The position numbers and the translations under genes are program-made. Positions 1-11,280 of a DNA stretch of 64,000 nucleotides are shown in pieces. Location: contig CM075939.1 of NCBI GenBank assembly GCA_038030265.1, forward strand, positions 47,039,253-47,103,252, in the 5' to 3' direction. Origin of the DNA: Corythucha ciliata. Lineage: Eukaryota; Arthropoda; Insecta; Hemiptera; Tingidae. Position 1 is the first letter of the stretch; every line of letters begins with the position of its first letter. The notes beneath the pieces are model-generated. The model worked only from the letters and a program-made list of their open reading frames with translations. It did not search any database and was not told where the DNA came from.

Positions 1-3000
1 TTTAAAAAAAATAATTTTCTCCTAATTAACGGGCACTGACAACCTCGTGGGCGTCATCTGGCCGGCACTGACTGCGTTTCGTCAATTGAGCATTGTCGAA
101 AAACACAATCATTCGTGTTGAAAAGCTTCAAATCCCTCCCCCAGTGCGCTATTTTCCGGGAACTCCCCTTCAAGACCGATCAGTCGTGCGGGCTGTTCCC
201 TATCTTCCTAGCAGCTGTAAAATTTAACATCTTGCATGCTTTACATGCATTTTAAACGAAGGTTGATATTTTCATGTTCCAGGAACTTTAAAAAGGTAGT
301 TTACCAGTCCTTCTTTTCCTTCCCTTTAACCCATCCCCATTCACCATCATATCACTCCTTCAAAGTTGATTAAGCTTTTTCTCCCCATTGAGTTTAAATG
401 GCCCCCGAGAGCCTCTCTTTCTTTCTGTACCTCTCAAGATCAAACGAACCTCTTTAATATGACGCTCCGGGTTACTTTTCTACCCCATCACCGCCCCCCC
501 CCCACAACACCAGCGTCTCTAAAAAACCCTCAACTCCACATCATCCAGCAACCTTTGTGTTCATTGAATTCCGAGTTTCCATGGGTTGGAAGGGAGATAC
601 TGGGAGAGGTAAAGCCCATCCCCCCCTCCACCGCACATAGAGAAAACATGTCCAATCCCAACCTATCCGTCACACGGTGATGGCTCGAGCTCTGATCAAT
701 ATCTCATTTTCCGACGAAGATTAATCACACCCGGTGTACAAAGGATGGAATGAAAAAAGTAGAACGTATGCGTGATTTTTTTTTTTTTAATTCTCCCTCC
801 CTCGGTCGCCCAGCTACCGCTGAGCGTTGAACTGTAACTTTTCATCGCGTAAGAATGAAAGAGGCTGATAAAAATGTCTCTCTGTACCATCAGTTTATTA
901 ATATTTTGTTTTAATATGATTAAAAACCAGAGAAAAAACCAAGGCTTATTTCATTAAAATTACATTAGTGATTGAAAATCCACCCTTTAAAAACTTACTT
1001 TCCTGATGAAGAATAACTGGATCTGAGGCTTACATTTAAATGTGAAGGATACGAGAGAGATAGAGGATGAAAAGTGTTTTCCCGGAAATGAGCCTCCTTT
1101 GAAAGAAACTTTTTTTATTTCTTTTTTTTTTAAACGATAAAAAAAGGTGCATTCTGATGAGATAAACGCACAATTAAAAGGAACTGACGTTAAAAAAGAG
1201 CTGGAAGAGCCTAGAATAATATGTTACGAATGGGTGAGAGGGGAGGGGGGATTTAATTGGAATTAGAGACATTTTGATTAGAATCAGTCCGTTAAAAAAA
1301 AGGCTAATGAGATTTCAAACCGTTCAATGGTGTGGAGCGAGGGAAGGAGGGAGGGAGAACAAAAAACAACGTGAAACAGCTAAAAACACGGTCAAATTTA
1401 AAGATTAAAAGACGAAAAAATACGCGCAATTAGACGTGAATTTCACCCTCCACCATAGCAGACGTCCGTGTGGTGGAGTTGCTTCATTTGATGGAGGTTG
1501 AGGTGTATGATAAAAAATGAATTAAGCGAAGCTGCGTGCCACGGGGAGGCCGTTACCTTCTATATCCATCCTATCCCCCCCCCCCACCCCACCAACCCAC
1601 CCAGGCCACATGAAATTCCATTTTTCATCATGTAATCCAAGCCTGTAATTGAAATAAAACATTTTCTTGGGTATTTAAGCTCCTCTGCCTCATCATTTTC
1701 GTTCATTCACAGAGGCACTCTTGTTTTTTTCCTCTCTTAAAAACCCTTTTCCATCGCTTTTATTTACAACTCTGAAATAATTTTCCGCTTAAAGAACCAT
1801 TGAAACGGCGTTTTTTTTACGCCATTTCCCCAAACCGTCACAGTTATTTTTGATTAACTTCTGTGATGGAATTTTTTTCTTTTCATTCAAACGCACTAAC
1901 AAAATAGGTATTTTTCGAACCGATCTCCGTTTGTGTTTTTAATAAAAAAGTTTGATCTGGAACCCGCGGGTTTCATTTTCGAGGACGGCGAGTGACCCAG
2001 GTAAGTTTTAAGCCCTTAACCCGGGCGTTTGATGGTCAGGACGGTTGGTAGGAGGGGTGGGAAAATCAATCGAACGGGGCCAAAATTAATTTTCATTCAA
2101 GAACATAGACTCTCCCCTCCCCCCATGGGCACAAGAGTAACTTCGTAATTTAACTGCTAATTTAACTAATTGAGGGGGGGGGGAAGGAATCAGCAAGAGA
2201 GGGAATACCAGAAATCGTATAATACTTCGATATCTCTTTCACGCGTTTTCATTGTGGTTTAACCGATTGGAACCATCGAGTGTACTAAAGCCACAAACAC
2301 AGGTTTATGATGAAAGGGGGAGGGGAGGCGGGTAAAGCTGGAGAGACATCGCGGTTTGCAGCAAGAGGAGAGGGGTTCATTCATTACAGTGTGGGATAAA
2401 TTAGCATTCATTGAATTTCTGATTGTGTCAGGTAAGCCCTTGTTGTAGGGTAGAACGGGGGATCAGAGTGCCCAAATAAATTAAAACTAGAAATGACACG
2501 TTTCGATTTTCGAGAAAAAAACAACAAAAAACAGACGGAAACGATCTATCGTCTGACTATCAAGTTTGTTTGAAATTTCTCCCTTAATTGCCTTTCTGCG
2601 AGAGTAGCACCTCAATGAATCGACCCCCCCCCCACCTCCCATCCTACTACCACGGCCTATTTTCCCGGGCCAATCTACTCCTTCATTTTCCACCCTAGAA
2701 AATTGCGCCTAGAATGGGATCACAGTAAAGAAAACGTTGATGGGTACGCGTTGCGCTGTTAAACCAGTGAGTTATTGAGATGATGCGAAGCTAAATGTGC
2801 CACTTCTTGTATGGATTTCATTCGTCGGGGATTTGTTTGTGGATTTTTGAGTGAGAGAGAGAGAGAGAGAAAGAGAGTAGAGAATGGAGAGCGTTGTGAT
2901 GATGGGATTCCGCAAGAGGAGAGAGCTTAAAGACAAAACTCCTATTCATGAGCTCGTTCTTCAGGTAGCATGGAAAGAGTTTTATACGAAAAACAAGATT

Positions 3001-3530
3001 TCGAAGGTAAGAAAAAAGGACTCGTGATGATGACGGGGGAGTATGTTTTCACCAGATGAAAGTACACCATGCAGGGATGGCATCGCGACTGTCCGGAAGA
3101 GGAGGGGCGTATACATAAGGGAGGGTCGGTCCATATGACGCTAGGGGGGAAACCTCAAATCTTCATCAATGGGCAATAGAAATTAATTGTGATGGTGGGG
3201 AAGCGTCCAAAATTCTCAAGGGGATGCTATCCGAAAGTTCTTGATTGCTGTGTGCACAAGACGGAATAATCCAAGACGTGTAGCACACATTAAGGATAGG
3301 AATTTTAAAAGGGGGCAAGGTATATTTGTCCACTCTGGTGACGAAGGGGAAAGCTTTACATTACCACCCTAAAGAAGGCGGTGGCAATATATTTCATTCA
3401 GTTCGTTCATCATTCACATCAATTTTACACTGATGTATCAGGCGACGTTTTCGAAGACTCCTTCACGTGACATAACCACTCAACGCCATTGGGGAGGGGG
3501 GGGGCACAGCTATGAATTACAAGTTTCGTG
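1..3530. other. Non-coding stretch, no gene recognised
   Basis: The open frames here are short and none resembles a protein family I know. The stretch is AT-rich and punctuated by C or G runs, for example 10 C at 494-503 and 11 C at 1575-1585, with a GA microsatellite at 2853-2870. A weakly periodic tract with motifs such as gaaattgaaagtttcag begins near 3530 and runs to about 3790. No splice-flanked exon with recognisable coding content was found. Confidence 0.6.
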
Positions 3531-3933
3531 AGATTCAAACATAATAGAACATAAATTTGAAGTTTAAGACCTACATACTCATGGACAGCGAAATTGAAAG
3601 TTTCAGTGAATTGTGAGTTTCATTTCAAGCTTAGCCCTGAAAAGCCTAAGCATTAAGAGTTTCGGAGGATAAACGGCGAAAAATGAAAAATGAAAACGGC
3701 ACAAAATTGAGTATTTCGGAGGGTAATTAGACGCGAAATTGCATTATCCTCGGTAGCAATAACCGAAAACTTCCGGTTTTGAATATTCACCGGCAGTGGA
3801 ATTGCAAGTTCAGATTGATAAACAGCCTCGAAATTTTAAGTTATTGTAATGTTACTGCCTTACAATTATCACGAAATAATTTGCAACCGCATTCGAACGG
3901 AAAAAACACTTCAAGTCTTTTTATTCGAATAAT

Positions 3934-4080
3934 AGGTCTTTTCGGGCGACCCTCCAATCCTCCAAAAGTTACAAATTTTGCAAGTTGTGTAGCTTTTAAA
4001 CCAATTAAACACATGCTGCTATGTAAACAAACTTCAAATTTGTAACTTTTGTAGCTTCTGTAGGTCGCTCGAAAAGACCT
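3934..4080. repeat. Imperfect inverted repeat (foldback, about 147 bp)
   Basis: The left arm begins aggtcttttcgggcgacc at 3934 and the right arm ends ggtcgctcgaaaagacct at 4080; they are reverse complements apart from one base. Deeper in, both arms carry aaaagttacaaattt. The outer ends are flanked by aat on both sides (3931-3933 and 4081-4083), a possible 3-bp duplication. It lies inside what looks like the Gypsy 3' LTR, so it may be a MITE that landed there or a fold native to the LTR. Confidence 0.6.
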
Positions 4081-4135
4081 AATGTTTATACAAAGTTTCT
4101 TCCGTTGCTATGGGTGTCATAGGACTGGATGATGC

Positions 4136-4150
4136 TACATCCTCCCCTTT
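4136..4150 (-). other. Polypurine tract and start of Gypsy 3' LTR
   Basis: Read on the minus strand, an 11-base purine run (aaaggggagga, 4150-4140) is followed at once by TGTAGCATC from 4139. This is the usual arrangement of a polypurine tract abutting the TG of a 3' LTR. It lies just downstream of the Gypsy integrase tail at 4180-4290, which fits. The far end of the LTR was not identified with confidence; it may reach to about 3780. Confidence 0.55.
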
Positions 4151-4164
4151 AGAGTTAGCTGGTG

Positions 4165-5211
4165 GCCGGGAGTTTTTTTTTTTTATGAATCTCCGATTTC
4201 TCCGAAGCATCTGTCCCCTCTCAGTATCAACGACATAAGAACGTGGTTCCCTTGACTTTACCCTGACGACTCCGGTACATTGGAGATCAGAGACCCAAAC
4301 TCTTCTTCAAGTTCTTGTAATGGTTTGAAAGCTCGATGTCGTCTGTCGAAAAAGTTCTTCATTATCGACCGAGAAGATTGCTCTGCGCTCTTATCGCTAA
4401 TCAATTTGGGCAATCACGTCGTTCATAAGATTAGCGCAGATTTTTACGCCATAAAGAATGTCGATTCTGCGTCTTTGATAATGTTCTGGCGCCGTGCTGA
4501 TACCAAAAGGTAAACTATTGAAAACGTAGCGCCCGAATGGCGTGATGAATGTTGTATAGTGTTTGGTACCATCTGACAGCGGAATCGGCCAAAACCCAGC
4601 TCTCGCATCTAATTTTGAAAAAAAATTCTGGCCTCTCCTATTTTCGCCAATGTTTCTTCTGTGGAGGACAGAATGAGCCTTTCTCGAATTACGAGTTCAT
4701 TTAAATTTTTGTATAATCCACGCAAATCCTGACCGTATTGTTTTGGTTTGAAACAACGACCATCGGTGAACACCATTCCGTTCCCTTTGTTATACGAGAA
4801 ACAATGCCTTGTTGTGTCATATTTTAATCTATTCTTTGACCTGAGTGAATAAAGGAAGAGGAATGCGACGTAACGGCGCGGCGTAGGGTGGATGCGTCTG
4901 CTTTTATTCGGACCGAGTACGGGTCTCCCATTATAATTATTGGTATTCAACAAAACAGGGATTTGAATTTGGTTTTTCACGCCTTTACCAAATTCGGAGA
5001 GAGAGAGTTTTATCTGAGTCAAAACGCAAAGGACGTCAAGATTGCGAATCGCGGGAATCCCTAAAAGAGGCTTCTTTAAACCTTCGATGACAAATATTTC
5101 TTCGAGTAATAAAAGCTTGTTCAGTTTTAGGGTCGCAGAACCCGCGCAATTTAGTTTTTGATTACCGGCGTGTTCGATACTACCGTTGTACTTTTTCAAA
5201 TTTATGCTGGA
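4165..5211 (-). pseudogene. Gypsy (Ty3-like) pol remnant: protease, RT and integrase tail
   Basis: Minus strand. From 5211 down, the frame reads protease-like sequence ending KPLLGIPAIRNLDVL, the common end of Gypsy retropepsins. It continues to a decayed RT entry (LNELVIRERL, then ETLAKIGEARIFF). From about 4615 to 4460 the RT core continues in shifted frames (ARAGFWPIPLSDG, TPFGRYVFNSLPFGIS). After a further deletion, about 4290-4180 encodes PRSYVVDTERG followed by LRRNRRF, the usual Gypsy integrase C-terminus. The DTG protease active site, the RT catalytic aspartates and the integrase core are missing, so it is a broken, internally deleted copy. The family call is sound; the exact clade is not determined. 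Confidence 0.8.
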
Positions 5212-5325
5212 ATATTGGCGATTGCAGCTATCACTAGCGGCGCTAGTATCGTGTGATAAGGAAACCGGTACCCCCCCCCCATATGTTATTTTTATTGAAT
5301 TATTGAACAAGTTTTGTGTTTTTTC
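5212..5325 (+). repeat. Copy of a LINE 3' UTR module (shared with 17855-17960)
   Basis: About 110 bp from tattggcgattgcagc to aagttttgtgtttttt recurs at 17855-17960 with few differences. At the second site it directly follows the stop codon of a LINE RT fragment, so it is probably that LINE's 3' UTR and this is a 5'-truncated copy. It contains the near-palindrome cactagcggcgctagta at 5232-5248 (a perfect palindrome at 17870-17886). It separates the Gypsy remnant from the THAP remnant, so those two need not be parts of one gene. Confidence 0.65.
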
Positions 5326-5344
5326 GTGGTCAAAGCCCGTAACA

Positions 5345-5604
5345 TAACGGGAAAAAAGTAGTCAGTTCCCTGAAGTGACGAGAACAGACGAACATGGTTT
5401 CTGATAAATTTATACTCAAACGTCAAGCAAGCTCACAAGCCTTTAGGCGGTCGACTTTCTACCAACACCGGGCTAATTGATAACTGACACCGTTGAACCC
5501 TCAATTTTTGGGAAACAATGAAATGACAACGTTGTGCCTCGGTTACGACGGGAAGAGCAACCGAAGACACAGCAGTTTTCACTGGATTCACCCTTGAGAG
5601 ACAT
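5345..5604 (-). pseudogene. THAP-type zinc-finger domain, frameshifted
   Basis: Minus strand. An ATG at 5604-5602 opens MSLKGESSENCCVFGCSS, followed within about ten residues by LSFHCFPK; this is the N-terminal half of a THAP domain (C-x3-C, then SFHxFP). The frame then hits a stop. In another frame WLKACELA-like sequence is degraded to KVDRLKACELA, and then VCSRHFRE appears at 5393-5369, which is the second zinc ligand pair (C-x2-H). THAP domains bind DNA in cellular regulators and in P-element-type transposases. At least one frameshift and one or more stops interrupt this copy. Nothing downstream identifies the parent protein. The intermixed residues are weak, but the two zinc pairs and their spacing are good. 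Confidence 0.7.
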
Positions 5605-5610
5605 CGCAAG

Positions 5611-6094
5611 AGCGGATTATCATTGCTTTATTGGTACTCGCCAGGTCACCGTTTCGTTTTAGTGATCAGAGACAACGGCACTGGTTCAGTAAAATGGTCG
5701 AAAACGTTTTTGAATCGGTGTTTTCGAGTTTTCTTGCCCCAACAAATAGCAGACAGTGAACGTTTATGTACGGGTGTACCGCGTACCCGCATAACCGACT
5801 TGTTTTCTTCATTCGGTGATGCCAAAGGTACAATATCGAGGCCTCTTCGTCACCGTCGGGTTATTTAGCCGTAGTTCACAGTAATAAAATGTCACTGACC
5901 AACATTTTTGATACATTCAACTTCCTCTTTTTAAGAAAACCTTTGTTATGATTTGTTGTCAAATGACCACAACAATCACATAGAGTACCGGACTCGCGTA
6001 ATGCGCGTAATAATTCGCGCATTACAGAGGCAACTTCGTAGCTTGATAGACAAAATACGCTAATCCCCATAGTTTGTCGTGTATAGGCACTTAG
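5611..6094. other. No feature recognised
   Basis: Short open frames on both strands, including an 81-codon plus-strand frame from 5623, show no family motif. The stretch lies upstream (minus sense) of the THAP fragment and could be its former 5' region, but nothing supports an exon. Confidence 0.4.
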
Positions 6095-6480
6095 GTGGTT
6101 GAAATTGCGAAGGCGCACTGAAATCCTGTTCCTTGAACAATTACGCGGCATGAAGGCTGGAAAGAGCGCAAATATTCGCGGCTAAAACTGCGAGAGACAA
6201 AAAAACGCTTATTCGCCGTTTCTCGATGCAACTTGCAGACCAAAATTGTGAAAAAATCGCAGAACCGCGGAGTGTGGAGCCATTTTAAAGCTAAAAATTT
6301 GGAATAAATCTCCATAATGTGCTGTTCTTGAACGAAGTCCGCGTCTAGAATTGAGGTAAATCGCTAATTCGCAAATATAAGTGATAAAACGCACTAATTC
6401 GCGTTTAAAATTAAAAAAAAGCACTTGATCACGTCTAAAATTAAGAAATATCGCTAACTCACTTCATAACACTTGTAAAA
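6095..6480. repeat. Short degenerate minisatellite of about 30 bp units
   Basis: Variants of gctaaaattgagaaaa followed by cgctaattcgcg recur at roughly 30-base spacing, with heavy divergence. This is the family that forms the larger arrays at 11.3, 16.1, 23.6, 39.6 and 52.9 kb. No terminal inverted repeats were recognised around this one. Confidence 0.65.
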
Positions 6481-7818
6481 AGAGCTGATACGCGGAATAT
6501 AATTGGAGAACACACTTATTGACACAAATTGACATAATTTAAGGCTAGGTGGTGTAGATTTCATCCAATTTGTCAAAAATGGGCGCTGAAATATCTAGGT
6601 TTATGTACACTATGTGTATCACTAGCGAAAAAAGGAATGTACCTACTAAGCATTAACGTTGTTTTTCACCTTAATTTTCCATCTTAAATGCCTTCAATAC
6701 ATGAGAGGGGGAGCACTGCTCACAAGGGGGGGGGGATTTCGCGTCTAGCCATCAAGGGGGGGGCGGGATAAACGCCGCCTGCGGGAGGGAATATGACGAT
6801 GCAGGTAAATGAGCCTATCCACCGCGGGGATGTTTTTCGGCTCAATTTCAAACTAGGTACGTAGATGTTTTGTAGTACTTTAAATAAGCAGACGATGAAC
6901 CAGACAGTTTTTCAAGAAAATTCGACCTTGAAACAACTCCCCCCCCCCACGTACCAACGGACAAAGGTCATTGTGTGTCACAGAGTTACCTCTTTTTCAT
7001 TCAATTTCACCTAACAAACTTTAAAGTCGCCCTCCTCTTTTTTTATTTTATTTATCTCTCTACTTTGCCTTGTATAAAACTTCAACAACTACAATTTTCC
7101 CCTTCGTTTAACGACTATCGACAGCACCCCTCCCACCACCACCACACCCAGCCACAGTACAGCGCGAGGGTTTAGAAAAGCGCCCCAGCTGGTTCCACAG
7201 AAGCCACTTATCTCGCTCTCATTCACTCTTTCCCCCGGAGATTCCCTTTATATATTTTTTTATTATTTTTTAAAGTCGTTCATTTGAATAATTATAAAAA
7301 GCTGTAGATGTGGGTGTTGGTTTTTTGCTATATCGAGAAAATCCTTTTAAAAATTTAGTGCTCGAGGATTATTTTTTTATGCTGTCCTCGCAGGAAAAAC
7401 ACTAAAATTGAATGTTTTTTTTCCCCCCTTTTCCTACAACGAAACAATTACGCCACAGTATTAAAGAGCATACACGCCGCAATTTTATCAACAATTAACG
7501 GCGTAACCTTCGTTCCATTTATTCCTTTAGTGAGGTAACTGTCCAGTATAACCTGTAGCACGACTAAACGATTTTGTCCCAAGTCCAATTACTCAATTTC
7601 CAGTTTCCGGGCAAAATTGCCATTTTTTCCGGTAGATTTAGGCGAGAAACAAAATTGTCGATAAAAAAGTTAATTTTTTTTTGGTCGAGCGCCCACGGAA
7701 GTGGCCATAAAAGAGTCGCCCCGAACGTTCTTAGTTCATGTATTCACACAATTTTAACGCAAACACCAATTTCGGGGCGATTTAGGACCACATTTTTCAT
7801 TGCCGTTTACAAAATGAG
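6481..7818. other. Non-coding stretch, no gene recognised
   Basis: It contains G runs near 6727 and 6757 and a C run near 6940. Open frames are short. A frame open from 7574 leads into the Penelope-like remnant, but only the part after about 7819 has recognisable content. Confidence 0.5.
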
Positions 7819-8420
7819 GCTCTCGCACGTTGCACTACACAAAATATGTCCGTATTGGGACGTTCGGATGAGATTCGTCTGCAGCAGGTGCCCCAAGGCC
7901 ACCCACACATTCCAGTCCAGGATTTGCCATCCTGCCTTTTTGGACGAATCACTCCGCAAGGCGTCGCGGATCCTGCTCGAAAATGGATATCCCAAAGAGC
8001 TTATAAAGGGGATTATCGAAAATATCGGAAAGCACACTCAGGAAGATGGAAACCAGCTGGTAACAGTCCAAGAGAGGGGTCCTACTAGGTTCTTCAGTCT
8101 CACCTATGTGAAAGGGGTCTCCGAGGCGCGGTGGCGAAGGCGATCCGAAGAACCAAAGAGGAGGTACGGTTCGGAATGAAACCGTCCAACAGGGTGGGGC
8201 GGCTCTACACTAAGGGGAAGGACCTGACGCCAACTTTGAACAACACGCACGTTGTCTATGAAATTCCTTGTTCTGGACCTTCTTGCGGGGCCTCATACAT
8301 AGGGCAAAGTGGGCAGTACTTGATAAAGAGATTGGCGCTGCATCAGGGCTCGTTGTCGAACCAAGAGCGGGTCAGTTCGGGACGGTAGCGGTGTTGACGC
8401 TTATTTATTTTTCTTCTCTG
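7819..8420 (+). pseudogene. Penelope-like element, GIY-YIG endonuclease region
   Basis: Two overlapping frames read LRKASRILLENGYPKELI and FFSLTYVKGVSEA, then RLYTKGKDLTP and VVYEIPCSGPSC, and then ASYIGQSGQYLIKRL. This order (RT-distal linker, then GIY-YIG nuclease with the YIGQSGQ core and a following Arg/His-rich stretch) is that of the C-terminal part of Penelope-like retroelement proteins. The nuclease nicks target DNA for insertion. A frameshift near 8130 joins the two frames and the nuclease is cut off soon after LALHQGSLSNQERV. The RT is absent, so this is a 5'-truncated dead copy. A second Penelope-like nuclease lies at 37.4-37.9 kb on the other strand. Confidence 0.75.
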
Positions 8421-8506
8421 TTGAAAGGTAAAAATGATCATGAGGATCGGTAGTTAGTTGTACCGGATAAAGGGTTTATTGGTTTTACTGTTTGTTGTTT
8501 TTCAGA

Positions 8507-8535
8507 CTGAAGAAAGGTGCTAGGCACCTGAAAAC
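8507..8535 (+). other. CTGAAGA-hairpin-GAAA motif downstream of the Penelope-like ORF
   Basis: CTGAAGA (8507-8513) is followed by the perfect stem AGGTGC / GCACCT (8515-8520 and 8524-8529, loop TAG) and then GAAAAC. CUGANGA, stem II and GAAA are the core elements of the hammerhead ribozyme, which is known from Penelope-like elements. Similar motifs occur at 22649-22677 and 35410-35437, both on the minus strand. Cleavage-site strand and stems I and III were not traced, so activity is only a possibility. Confidence 0.45.
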
Positions 8536-8818
8536 GTTATCATGTATTGTAAGGGGTTTCTCCGGTTTGAGCAGCAAACTTTCGACCAACCCGTATAGGA
8601 TTTCTCCTATTCAGTAAATAGAACGAAAGACCACCCGAAACAGTCGGGAAAACACAGTATGGCACGTTAAGTAGTACTATCCAAAATGAGCAGGCCAAGC
8701 CAGAGACGTTGCCGAACAGCGCACAGTCCCCTCAGAATTGCTTATAACCGATCGGTTTTCTCAACTCACGGCAGCACAGAACAGCTGCTAACGCACATAT
8801 TATCCAGTTCTTACTTTT

Positions 8819-9473
8819 CTATTTAACGGAAAAATCAGTTTTCCTTGTCGAGACCGTTTTTAGTACTTTTCTCGCGCGTCTCTCCACTCGTAGTTCGTCA
8901 GTGAGTGCGCACACGCGTAAGAAGGTCCATCTTAAACCTTTGAAACCGCAGACTAGACGTTTTATAAGAGAACGGCCCAGCATAATCAACTCCAGTATGA
9001 GTAAACGGGCGTGACTCATTCACCCGAGCAGCGGGAAGGTCAGCCATGAGTTGAGGAACCGGCTTCGCTTTGAACTTATAACAGCAAAGACAACCAAAAA
9101 TACGTTGTCGCACCACACTACGTGCAGACAGAACCCAGAATTCACGGTATAACAGTGTCAGAACAACAGTGGGACCACCATGGAGAGCAGCTCGGTGGAG
9201 ATAATCTATGTACAAGTGAGACAAATGGCAGTGCTTTGGCAGTATAAGAGGATGTTTAGCCTCCTCTGAAAGGTCAGCATTTTTTAGTCTACCACCCACT
9301 CGCAACAGTCCATCAGCATCCATAAAAGGACTTAATTGTTGCAACTTAGGAGAGCAAATTCTATTGCTACGACATGCCTTCAAGTCGTCAGTGAAATGAG
9401 TAGCCTGAACCTCTCTGACCCAGCGAGTTTTCAGCTCAGAGATTTCCAAATGGCTCAGTGGCTCAGCGTGCAA
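8819..9473 (-). pseudogene. BEL/Pao integrase, truncated
   Basis: Minus strand, following the RT/RNase H frame of the same element with a small overlap. The main frame (9473-8898) has the BEL/Pao connector DGLLRVGGRLKNADL and LILPKHCHLSHLYIDYLH. It then has the HHCC zinc-binding region (LHGGPT, then IFGCLCCYKFK) and FTHTGVDYAGPF, which carries the first catalytic Asp of the DDE core. The frame then shifts: the continuation (FKGL, then VCALTDELR, 8960-8820) is in another frame and the second Asp and Glu are not found. Integrases insert the reverse-transcribed copy into the host chromosome; this one cannot. Confidence 0.85.
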
Positions 9474-10660
9474 CGAGCGACGTGCGGGTTCCGGAAATTG
9501 TAAATTGCCCGTAACACCGTGGCTCCTACTCTCACAGCCTTCAGATAGGACGAGAACTTAGTCAGAACAGTAACCAGAAAATCAGATGGTGCCAGAGACA
9601 CCGTATGAACAGCACACGCTACCTGTAACTCCCGAATCTCCGGAAGATCCACCACTGGAGGACAGACAGCACCAAGCCATTGGTCTTGTGGTAAAGACAA
9701 CCACGCAGGCCCTTCGAACCACACGCAATTGTTCAGGAGGTCCAACGGGGCGCAGCCTCGGGACGCAACATCAGCAGGATTAAGGGCAGTGTTCACGTAA
9801 CACCACCTATCCGGAAGAATCCGTTCGACAACCGCAACCACCCTATTGGCAACAAATTGCTTCAATTTGTGGGGTGGTGTCCGCAACCAAGCCGACACAA
9901 TATTAGAATCGGACCAGCCAAATATTTCAGTCTCCGAAAAAGATAACTTCCAGTTAGCTTTCACATATGTGGCTAAATTAGCAACCAGGACCGCACCCTC
10001 TAGCTCCAGCCGGTTGATAGTAGTCGGCTTCAGGGGAGCAACCCGAGTTTTAGAAGCTATTAACCTCACAGAGATGTGTCCCTCCGACGACACAGTTCGT
10101 AGATATGCCACAGCGGCGTAGGCAACCTGACTTGCATCACAGAAGAAATTTAATTGTCTCTCAACGCACTTGGTGGACAGCACACAACGAGGAATTCTCA
10201 GTTGAGACAGTGAAGGCAACTCTTCAGCAAACACAGCCCACTTGTCATGAATCGCTTGAAGTGGGGTTTCATCCCAACCAATACCTAAACACCACAGCTC
10301 TTGCATTAGTACCTTGAATCTAATGGTGACAGGGGACAGCCAGCCAACCGGATCATGAAATGCGAGATATTTCGGACAACAAGTCCGCGAAAACGACACA
10401 CGATAACTAAACAGATCAGTACGAGGATCCCATTGAATCCCCAGAACTTTCACCGCACTATCAGTCTCAAACCCCAACGTAGAACCCAAATGGTCAGTAG
10501 TAAGGTCTACCAGTAACTCAGGGTGGTTCGACGTCCATTTCCGGAGTTCAAAACCTCCCTTGGCCAGCAATTCAACCAGATCGTCCTTCAAACGACAAGC
10601 CTCTGCAAACGTGGAACAGCCAGCTAGAATGTCGTCGACGTAACAGGACGTCAGTAACAT
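9455..10660 (-). pseudogene. BEL/Pao reverse transcriptase C-half and RNase H
   Basis: A 401-codon minus-strand frame. It starts with the RT catalytic box CYVDDILAG, then LLAKGGFELRKWTSN and VKVLGIQWDPRTDLFSYRV, all typical of the Pao group. FHDPVGWLSPVTIRFKVLMQ marks the connection region. FFCDASQVAYAAVAYL (an RNase H entry with its Asp) and LELEGAVLVANL are followed by WSDSNIVSAWL. It ends NPADVASRGCAP, the usual link to integrase. This half looks nearly intact, though frame breaks at both ends separate it from its neighbours. Confidence 0.88.
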
Positions 10661-11073
10661 CTAGCAGCAAAAGGGAATTCAGCGCGATGGTCAGCAGCGA
10701 GCTGATGCAGAGTTCGAATGGACAAGAATGGCGAAGGTGTAACCCCAAAAGTCACCCGAGTCAGTGAAACCGGTTGAAACCGGTGGTGTTCGGGATGCAC
10801 AAAAATCATCCTGTACATCTGCTTAATATCTGCAGTAAAAACAATTGGAGACAGCCGAAAATTTAATAGCACAGCCAAAATCTCCTGCTGAAGTGGTTTT
10901 CCTACATGAAGGAGGTCATTCAGTGACACACCGGATGTCGACTTAGCCGACGAATCGAACACCACTCGCACTTTAGACTCAGCTCCCTCCCCTTTAATTA
11001 CAGCATGATGGGGAATTTTTTTTTTTTCTGGTCCTCCGGGCGAGAAAATGTTCCCCTCCCATGGGTAGGACAA
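10651..11073 (-). pseudogene. BEL/Pao reverse transcriptase N-half, 5'-truncated
   Basis: Minus strand. HHAVIKGEGAESKVRVVFD and SSAKSTSGVSLNDLLHVG are the standard Pao RT entry, followed by FTADIKQMYRMIFVHPEH with the first catalytic Asp. The frame stops at about 10655, one frameshift short of the YVDD box in the next frame. Upstream of the RT entry only a few codons and a T-rich run remain, so gag and protease are gone. Sequence at 11040-11160 might be LTR-derived, but I could not prove this. Confidence 0.85.
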
Positions 11074-11280
11074 AGGACAGAATAAACTAAATCCACCGCC
11101 AGCCGAGAGAGAGAGTCAGTCTTCACTCTTCAGTATCTAACATGTATTAAAGAACAAAACCAAAAACTTCATCTTAATTTATCCTTGGCCGAATTCCGAC
11201 TACATTAAATAAATCAGCATCAGCTCAGCGGCCGAAAAATCTCTTCTAAGTACCTACTTCACAGTCCCGGCCTCTATTGA

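Noticed and set aside
4609..5604. A single gene fusing the THAP domain to the Gypsy polyprotein
   Set aside because: A repeat module shared with 17.9 kb lies exactly between them, and the frames disagree; two independent remnants are simpler.
5876..6151. CDCCGH motif as a retroviral-type zinc knuckle
   Set aside because: The spacing does not fit C-x2-C-x4-H-x4-C and there is no surrounding gag similarity.
7574..7818. N-terminal part of the long frame leading into the Penelope-like nuclease
   Set aside because: The residues before about 7819 match nothing and the composition is AT-rich non-coding; only the later part was annotated.
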